Source: CALARM01 sp964431735
GTDB lineage: Bacteria > Vulcanimicrobiota > SpSt-956 > JAKJGF01
Direction: 5' to 3'
Assembly: GCA_964431735.1 (NCBI GenBank)
Contig: CAYSLJ010000125.1
Coordinates: forward strand, 1-21,295
Length of the DNA stretch: 21,295 nt
Position numbers and translations under genes: made by a program. Below, one piece after another: positions 14,294-21,295 of this stretch; within the stretch, counting starts at the first letter, position 1; each line of letters opens with the position of its first letter. The notes beneath the pieces were generated by a model. That model was not told the DNA's origin and did no database searches. It saw only the letters and a program-made list of their open reading frames with translations.

Positions 14294-15165
14294 TTATCTT
14301 CTCCTGATTTCATACATACAAAAGATCCGGTAGGAACGTTCAATATATCTCCTATAAGAGGACATTTTACTATAAGTAAAAAATAGATATTGTTAATATT
14401 AAGCCCATGAAGTGTTTCAAAATTACCCTGCCCTTTAGATATAATCAAATCAGCAGAGTTAAAATATTTCTTGAACTCCTCTGATGAATCTTCAAAAATA
14501 ATTCCCGGTGTACAGTCTCCCGTATCAATTACTTTAATTAATTCCGTAAGACCCACTTCGTTCGCATCTTCTATAGTAGCATCATTTATAACAGGAGTTC
14601 CCCTTGTTACAGCAACAATTTTTTTTCTATCCACCATCCTGGACTCTATAAGTCTTTCTATAAAGAGTTTATCAAAAACAATCTCTCCTGCATTATCTAA
14701 TAAATATAATATTAGAGAAGCACTGGAGATATCATTTATTAACTTGCTGTAATGATCTATTACAAGGGATTGATTTAATGAAGAGTAAATAGTTTCTTCT
14801 ATATCATAATCCTGGTTTGGCCCGAAATCTATAATATTTCCGGCAAGTGTCATCATAAATGAAGCTCTTATAGGGTTACCTGTCTTTCTTATAAGTGAAA
14901 GAAAATTATCATATTCGGAAAGAATCTTTCTGTTATAAAATCTCTTTTTTTCATAATAGGGATCTTCATTATGAAGAAGTTCCCTTATTCCTTTATGATA
15001 ATATTTTGACATAACAGGCGGAGAAAGTGAAAAATCAAGATTGGACAGATAAGACAGGAAGTCCTTCATTGCAACCTTCTGTGAATCAGAATCAATGCTG
15101 TTTTCATCAAGTAATTTAACAAAATTGTGTATACCACATTCAAGACATTTAAAATTTATATTCAT
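14290..15165 (-). CDS. DUF89 / ARMT1-like metal-dependent phosphatase-type protein
   Basis: 291 aa. An N-terminal CLEC motif (Cys7, Cys10) and the DUF89 active-site signature LLDNAGEIVFDKLFIE (Asp157, Asn158, Glu161, Asp165), then VTRGTPVINDAT (near 185-197) and the second signature SKGQGNFETL (about 244-253). DUF89 proteins are metal-dependent phosphatases, proposed to clear damaged or toxic phosphometabolites. The CLEC start and length fit the archaeal/anaerobe COG1578 branch. It is translationally coupled to the radical SAM gene and lies 6 bp after an FmdB gene, so these act as one operon. Confidence 0.87.
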   Translation of the reverse strand: MNINFKCLECGIHNFVKLLDENSIDSDSQKVAMKDFLSYLSNLDFSLSPPVMSKYYHKGIRELLHNEDPYYEKKRFYNRKILSEYDNFLSLIRKTGNPIRASFMMTLAGNIIDFGPNQDYDIEETIYSSLNQSLVIDHYSKLINDISSASLILYLLDNAGEIVFDKLFIERLIESRMVDRKKIVAVTRGTPVINDATIEDANEVGLTELIKVIDTGDCTPGIIFEDSSEEFKKYFNSADLIISKGQGNFETLHGLNINNIYFLLIVKCPLIGDILNVPTGSFVCMKSGEDK

Positions 15166-15171
15166 CTGATC

Positions 15172-15387
15172 TTATTTACCGCAACATCTTTTCGGACTAT
15201 CACATGGTTCTGTCATGCCGCAGCAACTCCTTTCTTTATAATCAGAACCTTTATTTACTACAGAAAAAGCAGAAAATTGTTTTTCAAGATTCAAACTTCC
15301 GCATGAGGTACACACAAGTTTTTCTTTCTTATGAAAAAATTCGCTTATTTTTCCGCAGTCTCTACATTTATATTCATAAAGAGGCAC
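15172..15387 (-). CDS. FmdB-family zinc ribbon protein (71 aa)
   Basis: Starts MPLYEYKCRDCG with a zinc ribbon at Cys8, Cys11, Cys26 and Cys29, the FmdB-family pattern. The tail is unusually cysteine-rich (SCCGMTEPCDSPKRCCGK): five cysteines in pairs that could bind an extra metal ion. It sits between the orphan metal-binding lipoprotein (15 bp upstream) and the DUF89 gene (6 bp downstream). A regulatory or metal-chaperone role is possible but not shown. Confidence 0.87.
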   Translation of the reverse strand: MPLYEYKCRDCGKISEFFHKKEKLVCTSCGSLNLEKQFSAFSVVNKGSDYKERSCCGMTEPCDSPKRCCGK

Positions 15388-15402
15388 AATATCATATCCT
15401 TT

Positions 15403-16278
15403 CTAATTCAATGTTTTTCTCAATGTATTTAAATTATTTTTCATAATATTTATATAAGCATTTTTTTCCATTGGACCGGTAACTGCAGGATCAAGAATAG
15501 ATACATTGAGACCTGTCTCTTCAGCTATTGCATGAGCAGAAGCGGAAGAGTACTGTGGTTCAGAAAATAATACTTTAACATGTTTATCTCTAATTATTTT
15601 TATAGTTTCTGCCATCTCTTTTGCATTCGGTTCTGTCCCTGGATTATTCTCAATAACTGCAACAATATTCAAATTGAATTCTTTTGCAAAATAATCAAAA
15701 GCTTTATGAAAAGTTACAATATTTCTATATTTTATATCTTTCGTTCCTTCTTCCATTTCATATTTTAATTTCTTTAGCTTCTCTATATAAAGTTCTCTAT
15801 TCTTGTTGTAATATTCTTTATGAGAAGGATCATAAATTGAGAGTCCTTTTTCAATATTTTCCACCTGTTTTATTACATTTGATATGGAAACCCATATATG
15901 AGGATTATAAGATTTGTTATTATTATAATTTTGTTCTATCAATTCTATATCTTTACTTGAATCTATGATTTTCAAATTATTTCTCTCTCTTATAACCCTG
16001 TCAAGAAAACTTTCCATTCCTGCTCCATTTATTATAAAAATATCTGATAAAGAAAGGTTTTTCATATTATCTACTGTAAGAGAATAATTATGAATACATC
16101 CTGTCTGAGATTCAGTAAGGTTTAAAACCTTTATTCCAGGAATATCTCTGGTAACATTAATAGTACTTATATAAACAGGATAAAAGGAAGTCATTATAAT
16201 AACTTCTTTTTTTTCCTGATGTTTTTTACATCCACAGAAAATCAACAAAAAAATACATAAAAAAGTTAATTTCTTCAT
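15403..16278 (-). CDS. ZnuA/adhesin-type metal-binding lipoprotein
   Basis: 291 aa periplasmic binding protein of the metal ABC-transporter type (TroA/ZnuA cluster). The N-terminus MKKLTFLCIFLLIFCGCKKH is a lipoprotein signal, with Cys17 as the likely lipidated residue. Ligand candidates are the histidine in CIHNYS (near 64), His in NPHIWVS (near 126), His in TFHKAFDYF (near 190) and an acidic residue in FSEPQYS (near 240). The ATG at 16278 has GGAG in front; an upstream TTG at 16305 is possible but has no RBS. It lacks a His-rich loop and has no permease or ATPase beside it, unlike znuA at 8837-9745. Confidence 0.87.
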   Translation of the reverse strand: MKKLTFLCIFLLIFCGCKKHQEKKEVIIMTSFYPVYISTINVTRDIPGIKVLNLTESQTGCIHNYSLTVDNMKNLSLSDIFIINGAGMESFLDRVIRERNNLKIIDSSKDIELIEQNYNNNKSYNPHIWVSISNVIKQVENIEKGLSIYDPSHKEYYNKNRELYIEKLKKLKYEMEEGTKDIKYRNIVTFHKAFDYFAKEFNLNIVAVIENNPGTEPNAKEMAETIKIIRDKHVKVLFSEPQYSSASAHAIAEETGLNVSILDPAVTGPMEKNAYINIMKNNLNTLRKTLN

Positions 16279-16419
16279 AAAAACTCCATCTTCGGAAATA
16301 TCCAAAAAGCTTCCATAATGGCTTCCTTATCCTGTAACACTTTATATGTAAACGGAAAGATTATAATACTACGAGCGGGTAAATATAACACCGGTTAAAA
16401 TCAGGTTCTATGTAAGAAA
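16279..16419 (-). promoter_or_regulatory. Candidate promoter region of the lipoprotein operon
   Basis: A minus-strand TATAAT at 16365-16360 is a good -10 match, but no convincing -35 lies at 16-18 bp (TTATAT-like only). GTGTTATATTTAC next to it might bind a regulator. Only the -10 is visible by eye, so confidence is low. Confidence 0.3.
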
Positions 16420-17220
16420 TTACTTCTCAAAAAATATAATCCTGTCTGAATAGCAGTTCATAATAGCTTCCAGAACACTTCCCCCAAGGGCTCTTGCTTT
16501 ATCTGATATAGTATAGATAAATTCTTTCCTTCCCCTTGGATCTATATCTCCGATTTTTAAATTCTTTGTAACATGTATACCATCTCTTATAAGACCTCTT
16601 ATAACACCTGAAATATTTGCTTTCACTTCAATATTTCTCACAGTTCCAACTGCGTCTCCGTCTGTAACGGTATCACCGATCTGCTTATTTGAAGTAAAAA
16701 CTCCATCTTCCGGTGCTCTGATAACCCTTTGAGAAGAACAGCCGCCTATTTCTCCCGGTATACCTGTATCACTTTCTGCAAAACCTTCTTCTATAATCTT
16801 TCCCAGATAATGTCCTCTCTGTGTTTCTATGACTCTGTGCACATCCGTACCGGCATTAAATCCTGGTCCCAGTGCAATAACAACAGGTGCCATATATTTA
16901 AAAGTTCCTTTATTGGTTTTTGCCATAATGGCATCTACTATTACATCAGGTTTCAATCTGTGCCATACAGAACATTCAGGATCAACTATTACAGGAATAA
17001 ATTCATTTGTAAAAACAGGTTCTCTTTTCTGAAATTTTGCAGTTACACCTTCTACCGTAAATTCACCTTCATGTACAGCAGATGCAAAAGCAACAGTTCT
17101 TCTTATAACAAGAGGATCTGCAACTTCTGTAATAATAACCTTCATGCCTGATTTAAATAATCTGTGAGCAACTCCTGTAGCAAGGTCTCCTCCGCCCCTG
17201 ATTACAACATTAAAATTCAT
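16420..17220 (-). CDS. yqeB: YqeB, selenium-dependent molybdenum hydroxylase system protein
   Basis: 266 aa protein of the YqeB (EF2563) family. It starts VVIRGGGDLATGVAHRLF (GGGDLATG at residues 9-16), a nucleotide-binding-like loop, and keeps IVDPECSVW, DVIVDAIMAK, ALGPGFNAGTDVHRVIET, GHYLGKIIEEG and DTGIPGEIGG in order, ending in a biotinyl/barrel-sandwich-like part (RAPEDGVFTSNKQIGDTVTDG). The family was linked by phylogenetic co-occurrence to selenium-containing molybdenum hydroxylases; its exact step is not known. It follows the Mrp ATPase gene by 1 bp. It is the main hint that this organism uses selenium. Confidence 0.9.
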   Translation of the reverse strand: MNFNVVIRGGGDLATGVAHRLFKSGMKVIITEVADPLVIRRTVAFASAVHEGEFTVEGVTAKFQKREPVFTNEFIPVIVDPECSVWHRLKPDVIVDAIMAKTNKGTFKYMAPVVIALGPGFNAGTDVHRVIETQRGHYLGKIIEEGFAESDTGIPGEIGGCSSQRVIRAPEDGVFTSNKQIGDTVTDGDAVGTVRNIEVKANISGVIRGLIRDGIHVTKNLKIGDIDPRGRKEFIYTISDKARALGGSVLEAIMNCYSDRIIFFEK

Positions 17221-17221
17221 A

Positions 17222-18076
17222 TTATTCTACCCCCAGTTCTATTGCTATTTTTTTAAATACATCAGATCCTTTAGCATGGGGATATTCTTTTACATAAGCT
17301 TTACCGCTATCTCCGCAGTTAACTATTTCAGGGTCTAAGGGAATTCTACCGAGGAATCTTATACCTTCTTCCATTGCAAGTTTTTCTCCGCCACCTGTTT
17401 TAAATAAATTTATCTCCTGTCCACAGTGAGGACAGGAAAAGCCACTCATGTTTTCGATAATTCCTGCTATCTTCATAGAAGTTCTATGACAGAAGGTTAT
17501 TGATTTGCTAACATCCAGAAGTGATACTTCCTGCCCTGTAGTTACTATTATAGCTTCTGCTCCCGGTATAAGCTGTGCTATGGTAAGAGGTTCATCCCCT
17601 GTTCCGGGAGGTGCGTCTATAAGAAGATAATCCAGTTCACCCCATGTAACATCAGTCAGAAACTGATCAATGATACGCATTTTAAGGGGTCCTCTCCATA
17701 TAACTGCTTCTTTTGATCTTTCCAGTAAAAATCCTATAGACATAACCTTCAGAGAAGGAGGAATAAATAAAGGAGAAAGTTGTCCTGACGGTTCGGCAAG
17801 TCTTTTCCCTTCAAGTCCGAGCATTTTAGGTATATTGGGACCGTGAATATCTATATCCAGAAGTCCTACCTTTTTACCTGTCATAGTTAAAGCCATAGCA
17901 AGGTTAACAGCCACACTTGTTTTCCCGACGCCACCCTTGCCACTCATAACAAGCAGTTTTTTTCCTATCTTATTTAATCTGTCTTTACGAATAATCTCTT
18001 CCATGCATCTGTCATCAGGATGTCCTTCATGAGTGCATCCTTCCTGAAAATTACATGTTTTACACTGTTGATCCAT
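17222..18076 (-). CDS. mrp: Mrp/NBP35-type Fe-S carrier ATPase
   Basis: 284 aa P-loop ATPase that carries and transfers 4Fe-4S clusters in the cytoplasm. Deviant Walker A SGKGGVGKT (45-53), LLDIDIHGPNIPKMLG (72-87), LIDAPPGTGDEPLT (152-165) and the cluster-binding CPHC (Cys215, Cys218) are intact. The N-terminus adds Cys5, Cys8, Cys14 and Cys24 (CKTC...C...C), as in Nbp35-like members. I take the ATG at 18076 because GGAGG lies about 7 nt before it; the TTG 10 codons upstream has none. It stands between the DUF5320 genes and yqeB. Confidence 0.92.
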   Translation of the reverse strand: MDQQCKTCNFQEGCTHEGHPDDRCMEEIIRKDRLNKIGKKLLVMSGKGGVGKTSVAVNLAMALTMTGKKVGLLDIDIHGPNIPKMLGLEGKRLAEPSGQLSPLFIPPSLKVMSIGFLLERSKEAVIWRGPLKMRIIDQFLTDVTWGELDYLLIDAPPGTGDEPLTIAQLIPGAEAIIVTTGQEVSLLDVSKSITFCHRTSMKIAGIIENMSGFSCPHCGQEINLFKTGGGEKLAMEEGIRFLGRIPLDPEIVNCGDSGKAYVKEYPHAKGSDVFKKIAIELGVE

Positions 18077-18112
18077 AGGTCGCCTCCATAGTATAATAAT
18101 AGACAATAGAGA

Positions 18113-18138
18113 GAGAGTAGCCGTAAAAAACTACTCTC
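18113..18138. terminator. Intercistronic hairpin between DUF5320 and Mrp genes
   Basis: GAGAGTAG (18113-18120) and CTACTCTC (18131-18138) form a perfect 8-bp stem around a 10-nt loop. In the minus-strand mRNA it lies just after the DUF5320 stop and before the Mrp RBS. No T-run follows the stem on the minus strand (a TCTC stretch does), so it may stabilise the upstream message or partly terminate rather than act as a full terminator. Confidence 0.4.
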
Positions 18139-18149
18139 CTCCCCGTTCT

Positions 18150-18500
18150 TTATTCAGTTTTTTTCAATTCGTCAAGTCGTTTGTTTAATTCCTTAACCTG
18201 TTCCTGCAGGTAAGCTATCTGGTTTCCCAGAGAACTGGCCTGTTTTTCCAGATATTCTTTTTCATCTTCCTGTATTACGGTACCATATTCTCCGTCAAAG
18301 TCAGGATACCATGGCTGTATGTAAGCATATCTTCTGCCTCTTCCGCCACCCCATACACGGCCTCTTCCGCCACCCCGTGGCCTTCCTCCTCTTCCTGCTC
18401 CGAACCACTGAGAATTATATCCGGAAGGAGGACAAAAACCTCTGCCTCCTCCTGTTCGTGGCCCCATTCCTGCAGGGCCTGTTCCGTCAAAGCCTGGCAT
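18150..18500 (-). CDS. DUF5320 glycine-rich protein with C-terminal coiled coil
   Basis: 116 aa. It begins MPGFDGTGPAGMGPRTGGGR, the DUF5320 signature, continues with a Gly/Arg-rich stretch to about residue 58 and ends in a short coiled coil (EKEYLEKQASSLGNQIAYLQ onwards, residues about 80-115). One cysteine (GFCPP, residue 23). DUF5320 proteins occur next to Mrp/NifX-like and MinD-type ATPases in anaerobes; their role is unknown. The leader and first 21 residues nearly repeat those of the next gene upstream, evidence of duplication. Confidence 0.87.
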   Translation of the reverse strand: MPGFDGTGPAGMGPRTGGGRGFCPPSGYNSQWFGAGRGGRPRGGGRGRVWGGGRGRRYAYIQPWYPDFDGEYGTVIQEDEKEYLEKQASSLGNQIAYLQEQVKELNKRLDELKKTE

Positions 18501-18525
18501 AGTAATTCACCTCACTTTAAATAAA

Positions 18526-18774
18526 TTACCATCTTCCTCTTCCCAAACCGATTCTACCTCTTCCGCCTCTACAGCCTCTACCGGCTCTACCGCCTCTAAA
18601 GGCCCGTCCTCTTCCATATATTATCGGTTCACTTTCATATCCGTAAGGAACATTCTGATAATTTCCATAAGGCATATCAAATCCCTGATAATTACCGTCA
18701 GGATAGCAGTATCCTCTGCCTCCTCCTGTCATTGGCCCCATTCCTGCAGGGCCAGTTCCGTCAAAACCTGGCAT
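18526..18774 (-). CDS. DUF5320 glycine-rich protein, short form
   Basis: 82 aa. N-terminus MPGFDGTGPAGMGPMTGGGR, then GYCYPDGNY and a Tyr/Asn-rich middle, ending in a Gly/Arg-rich tail (GRAGRGCRGGRGRIGLGRGR) instead of the coiled coil of its partner. The strongly basic tail could bind nucleic acid or an acidic partner. Its ribosome-binding leader (GGAGGTGAATTACTATG) is almost the same as that of the partner gene. Function unknown. Confidence 0.85.
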   Translation of the reverse strand: MPGFDGTGPAGMGPMTGGGRGYCYPDGNYQGFDMPYGNYQNVPYGYESEPIIYGRGRAFRGGRAGRGCRGGRGRIGLGRGRW

Positions 18775-18800
18775 AGTAATTCACCTCCTTTATACGGGAA

Positions 18801-18834
18801 TCGTGACGCGTGACGCGTGACGCGTGACGCGAGG
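18801..18834 (+). repeat. Full 34-bp intergenic array k
   Basis: TCG, four identical TGACGCG units, AGG: the most regular copy in the window. It lies between the DUF5320 gene start and the stop (TAG, 18839-18841) of the MinD-type ATPase. Confidence 0.9.
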
Positions 18835-18838
18835 TAAG

Positions 18839-19717
18839 CTATTCATTTTCGGCTAAATTATTTTCCAGTTTCTGCCACAGTAATTTTATGTTTTTACTGA
18901 ATTCTCCATCAGAATATTCTATAACTGTTTTGTTTTCTATCATAGCTTTCGTAGTTACATTATCATAAGGTAATCTGCCCAGAAAATCTATTTTTTCCGA
19001 GAGGCAATATTCCTCAATTTTATTACTCATGTCAGTATTTATATCATATTTATTTATACATACAGAAGGGTGAAGCTTAAAACTTAATGCAAGTTCTATA
19101 ACTCTTTTCATATCATGAATACCTGACATGGTCGGTTCTGTAACTACAAGTATTTTATCTGCACCTGCAAGAGAAGATATAACAGGACATCCTGTTCCCG
19201 GAGATCCGTCTATTATAATAAGATTAAACTTATATTCTTCTGCCAGTTTCTTTGCTTTTTTTCTTACCTCTGTAACAAGTTTCCCTGAATTTTCTCCTCC
19301 AGGTACAAGCCTTGCATGAACAAAGGGGCCAAATCTGGTATTACTTATAAATGTCTCTCCTGAAACAGAAGGTTTCATGTCTATAGCCTGTACAGGACAG
19401 AAATGACTGCACACACTGCATCCTTCACAGGAAACATGATCGATAGAAAAATTCTTTCTTATAGCATCAAATCTGCAAAGTTCTATACATGTGCCACACT
19501 CTATACATTTATCTTTATCCAGTTCGGCAATACTACCTCCGATAAACAATTCTCTTTCTTTTATTTCCGGATTAAATATGAGATGAAGGTCTGCTGCATC
19601 TACATCACAGTCGGCCATTATTTTATTTTTTGCCAGAGAGGCAAAGGCAGAAACGATAGTGCTTTTTCCTGTGCCTCCTTTACCGCTTATTACTACAAGT
19701 TCTCTGATTTTATTCAT
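18839..19717 (-). CDS. MinD-superfamily ATPase with inserted ferredoxin domain (copy 1)
   Basis: 292 aa P-loop ATPase. Deviant Walker A SGKGGTGKS (11-19), then an inserted double 4Fe-4S ferredoxin with Cys71/74/77/81 and Cys97/100/103/107, then LIIIDGSPGTGCPVI and VVTEPTMSGIHD. Proteins like this pair beside each other in anaerobes and are thought to help build or deliver metal clusters. The ATG at 19717 (MNKIRELVVISGKGG) fits best, overlapping the EcsC-like gene by 8 bp; the alternative 14 codons upstream would overlap by 50 bp and has no RBS. Confidence 0.9.
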   Translation of the reverse strand: MNKIRELVVISGKGGTGKSTIVSAFASLAKNKIMADCDVDAADLHLIFNPEIKERELFIGGSIAELDKDKCIECGTCIELCRFDAIRKNFSIDHVSCEGCSVCSHFCPVQAIDMKPSVSGETFISNTRFGPFVHARLVPGGENSGKLVTEVRKKAKKLAEEYKFNLIIIDGSPGTGCPVISSLAGADKILVVTEPTMSGIHDMKRVIELALSFKLHPSVCINKYDINTDMSNKIEEYCLSEKIDFLGRLPYDNVTTKAMIENKTVIEYSDGEFSKNIKLLWQKLENNLAENE

Positions 19718-20387
19718 AATTTCTTCCTTCTCTATGTCTGTGTCTTCTATAATATTCATGAGCCTTTTTTCCCATTTCCACTGTAGAAAAATAATTCATA
19801 CCTGCCCCTGCAGCTATACCTGCAACAGGGAGAAAACGAAAAATACTTCTTCTGCAGAAACAACCGCTCATACCTGCAAGAATATTTTTAACTATTCGTG
19901 CGGTACCGCCTTTGAGCACCTCTGTTCTGAAGTGACCTTCATCTGCTTCCTGTAAAGACGTATTTCCGCTTAATATCATCAATACTTCAGTTATTCTTTC
20001 TTCTGACGAAGGATTAAATCCGTAAAGAGAAGCTATGGCAAGTATAAGAACAGTCTGAGATCTTATAAGAGCAACACTGTCTGCAAGTGCTGTACCTACC
20101 TGCATAACAGTGCCAAGTCCCGGTATACAGCCGGGCATAGCACTCAATCCACCCCAGAAGGAATTTTTCTTTGCAAAATTCTTTATACAGATCACTGCAA
20201 GTTCATCGTCTTTTTTTTCAGGATAAATATTTCGGAGTTTTTCTATATCTGTTTCAATCTGTTCTTTATCAAGTGTTTTATAAAAATAAAGGAAATTCTT
20301 TATAAAAATATTTTCATCAGGAACATTATCAGGAATATTTTTTGTTATATTTTTCTCTTCTTTTACATTTTTCTCTATCCAAGTCAT
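19710..20387 (-). CDS. EcsC-like protein
   Basis: 225 aa. A charged N-terminal third, then GGLSAMPGCIPGLGTVMQVG and DSVALIRSQTVLILAIASLYG followed by NPSSEERITEVLMIL, a pattern like the EcsC family. There are hydrophobic glycine-rich stretches near residues 78-98 and 183-200 (RFLPVAGIAAGAGMNYFSTV) that may enter a membrane. EcsC was named from a Bacillus transporter operon; its activity is not known. It lies between the two MinD-type ATPase genes, with GGAGGTGAAT before the ATG, and probably acts with them. Confidence 0.65.
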   Translation of the reverse strand: MTWIEKNVKEEKNITKNIPDNVPDENIFIKNFLYFYKTLDKEQIETDIEKLRNIYPEKKDDELAVICIKNFAKKNSFWGGLSAMPGCIPGLGTVMQVGTALADSVALIRSQTVLILAIASLYGFNPSSEERITEVLMILSGNTSLQEADEGHFRTEVLKGGTARIVKNILAGMSGCFCRRSIFRFLPVAGIAAGAGMNYFSTVEMGKKAHEYYRRHRHREGRNYE

Positions 20388-20412
20388 CTGTTATTCACCT
20401 CCACTATATTTA

Positions 20413-21246
20413 TCATTTACAACGTTTCTTTATATTATCAAAAAGCTTTATAAAGTCTGTTTTTAATTCAGGAAGAGTCTCAAGGAGTGTATCACCTCTT
20501 GAATAACCTTCTGCTACCCTTCTGTCATCACGTATTTCCATAGATACATCTATATGTTCTGAAGCACAGTATTCTTTTACTTTATTATCTCCCGTATCTG
20601 CTCTGTTTATCAATACAGAAAAAGGTATATTAAAGGATCTGACAAGATCGACAGCAAGTTTCAGATCATTTAATCCGAAAGGAGTCGGTTCTGTAACAAG
20701 TAAAATATAATCAGTATCTTTGAGAGATGCAACAACAGGACAGGATGTTCCTGGAGGACAATCAAGTATAACTACTGCATTATTCTTTATTTTTTTCTTC
20801 AATTCTTTAATAAGAGGAGGACTCTTGGCTTCCCCTATGTTTAATATACCATGATGAAATTCGATATTACCGCTTCTGCCTGATTCTATAACACCTGTTT
20901 CTCTTTTCACTTCTTTTAAAGCACCTGAAGGGCAGACCCTGACACAGCCCCCGCAGGAATGACATAGTTGAGGAAACAAAAGGACACTTTTCTTTACCGA
21001 TACTATGGCATGAAACTGACAGATTTTTCCGCATTCACCGCAGTAATTACATAAATTCATGTCAAATTCAGGTACAGAAACATATATTGTCTCAATATGT
21101 TCTCTTTCAGGTTTTAAAAAAAGGTGGGCATTTGGCTCCTCTACATCACAGTCCAGAAACTGAACATTTCCAATAGCCTGAGCAAGAGCCGTAGCTACAG
21201 TAGTTTTACCTGTTCCTCCTTTACCGCTTGCTATACTTATTATCAT
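20413..21246 (-). CDS. MinD-superfamily ATPase with inserted ferredoxin domain (copy 2)
   Basis: 277 aa paralogue of the ATPase at 18839-19717. Deviant Walker A SGKGGTGKTT (7-16), a two-cluster ferredoxin insert with Cys66/69/72/76 and Cys95/98/101/105, then VVILDCPPGTSCPVVASL and LLVTEPTPFGLNDL. Both 4Fe-4S sites have all four cysteines. The two copies, divergent but of equal plan, may form a heterodimer. An AAAGGAAAG precedes the ATG. It is the first gene of the cluster seen here, with array l just upstream. Confidence 0.92.
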   Translation of the reverse strand: MIISIASGKGGTGKTTVATALAQAIGNVQFLDCDVEEPNAHLFLKPEREHIETIYVSVPEFDMNLCNYCGECGKICQFHAIVSVKKSVLLFPQLCHSCGGCVRVCPSGALKEVKRETGVIESGRSGNIEFHHGILNIGEAKSPPLIKELKKKIKNNAVVILDCPPGTSCPVVASLKDTDYILLVTEPTPFGLNDLKLAVDLVRSFNIPFSVLINRADTGDNKVKEYCASEHIDVSMEIRDDRRVAEGYSRGDTLLETLPELKTDFIKLFDNIKKRCK

Positions 21247-21271
21247 ACTTTCTTTCCTTTCAATTGATGAT

Positions 21272-21295
21272 ACGTAACGCGTGACGCGTGACGCG
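21272..21295 (+). repeat. Intergenic array l, cut by the window end
   Basis: ACG, TAACGCG, TGACGCG, TGACGCG to the last base. The first triplet is ACG instead of TCG. It starts 26 bp before the ATG of the MinD-type gene and points away from it. Confidence 0.8.

Noticed and set aside
16279..16305. TTG start for the metal-binding lipoprotein
   Set aside because: It has no RBS and would bury the lipoprotein signal; the ATG at 16278 has GGAG in front and starts directly with a signal peptide.
16729..17151. Long plus-strand open frame across yqeB
   Set aside because: A shadow of the minus-strand yqeB gene; composition is low-complexity and no RBS is present.
18077..18106. TTG start for the Mrp ATPase
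   Set aside because: The ATG at 18076 has a GGAGG at good distance and gives the usual Cys-rich N-terminus.
18801..18834. CRISPR array
   Set aside because: Units are 7 bp without spacers and no cas gene is nearby; this is a tandem heptamer.
19718..19759. Upstream start for the MinD-type ATPase
   Set aside because: It would overlap the EcsC-like gene by 50 bp and lies before the P-loop strand that normally begins the protein.

Overview
This is a window from an AT-rich genome of a Gram-negative-type (diderm) bacterium that looks anaerobic. The evidence is an outer-membrane beta-barrel protein with a signal peptide, a lipoprotein, a heme-binding membrane cytochrome, several iron-sulfur ATPases and a YqeB protein of the selenium-dependent molybdenum hydroxylase system. 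The phylum cannot be named from this sequence. No rRNA, tRNA or CRISPR array was found.

Layout. Bases 1-121 hold a hairpin of degenerate heptamers. Bases 122-2310 hold the 3' part of a c-heme membrane cytochrome gene (minus strand) that runs open into an IS607-like element, with a serine-recombinase tnpA and a 54-codon stub of tnpB. Bases 2448-5118 are the only other plus-strand genes: a SAM methyltransferase, two tandem paralogous membrane/zinc-ribbon proteins and a 59-residue FmdB-type zinc ribbon. From 5490 to the end every gene is on the minus strand, so transcription order runs from high to low coordinates.

Minus-strand groups, in transcription order: (i) 21246-16278, two MinD-type ATPases with inserted ferredoxin domains around an EcsC-like protein, two glycine-rich DUF5320 proteins, an Mrp/NBP35 ATPase and yqeB, which looks like a metallocluster (Fe-S/Mo) locus; (ii) 16278-11908, an orphan metal-binding lipoprotein, an FmdB zinc ribbon, a DUF89 protein, a radical SAM protein, a DUF4405 heme-type membrane protein with an in-frame TGA, a DUF364 protein and a hotdog thioesterase; (iii) 11646-6939, a zinc-type uptake locus with a DUF2946-like small protein, a His-rich outer-membrane protein, znuA, znuC and znuB; (iv) 6874-5490, another DUF364 protein and a DUF1847 protein. 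Metal handling is the common theme.

Two things stand out. First, the DUF4405 gene (13077-13361) has an in-frame TGA at codon 26, followed 24 nt later by a small hairpin with a GGUUC loop, an intact conserved C-terminal half and a GTGA overlap with the next gene. This fits a new selenoprotein better than a decayed gene, and yqeB nearby hints that the cell uses selenium. Second, eleven intergenic arrays of the form TCG-(TRACGCG)n-AGG occur in the window. They are oriented with the TCG end towards the nearest gene, carry stops in all three frames, supply the stop codons of two genes, and in three places form inverted pairs around a spacer.
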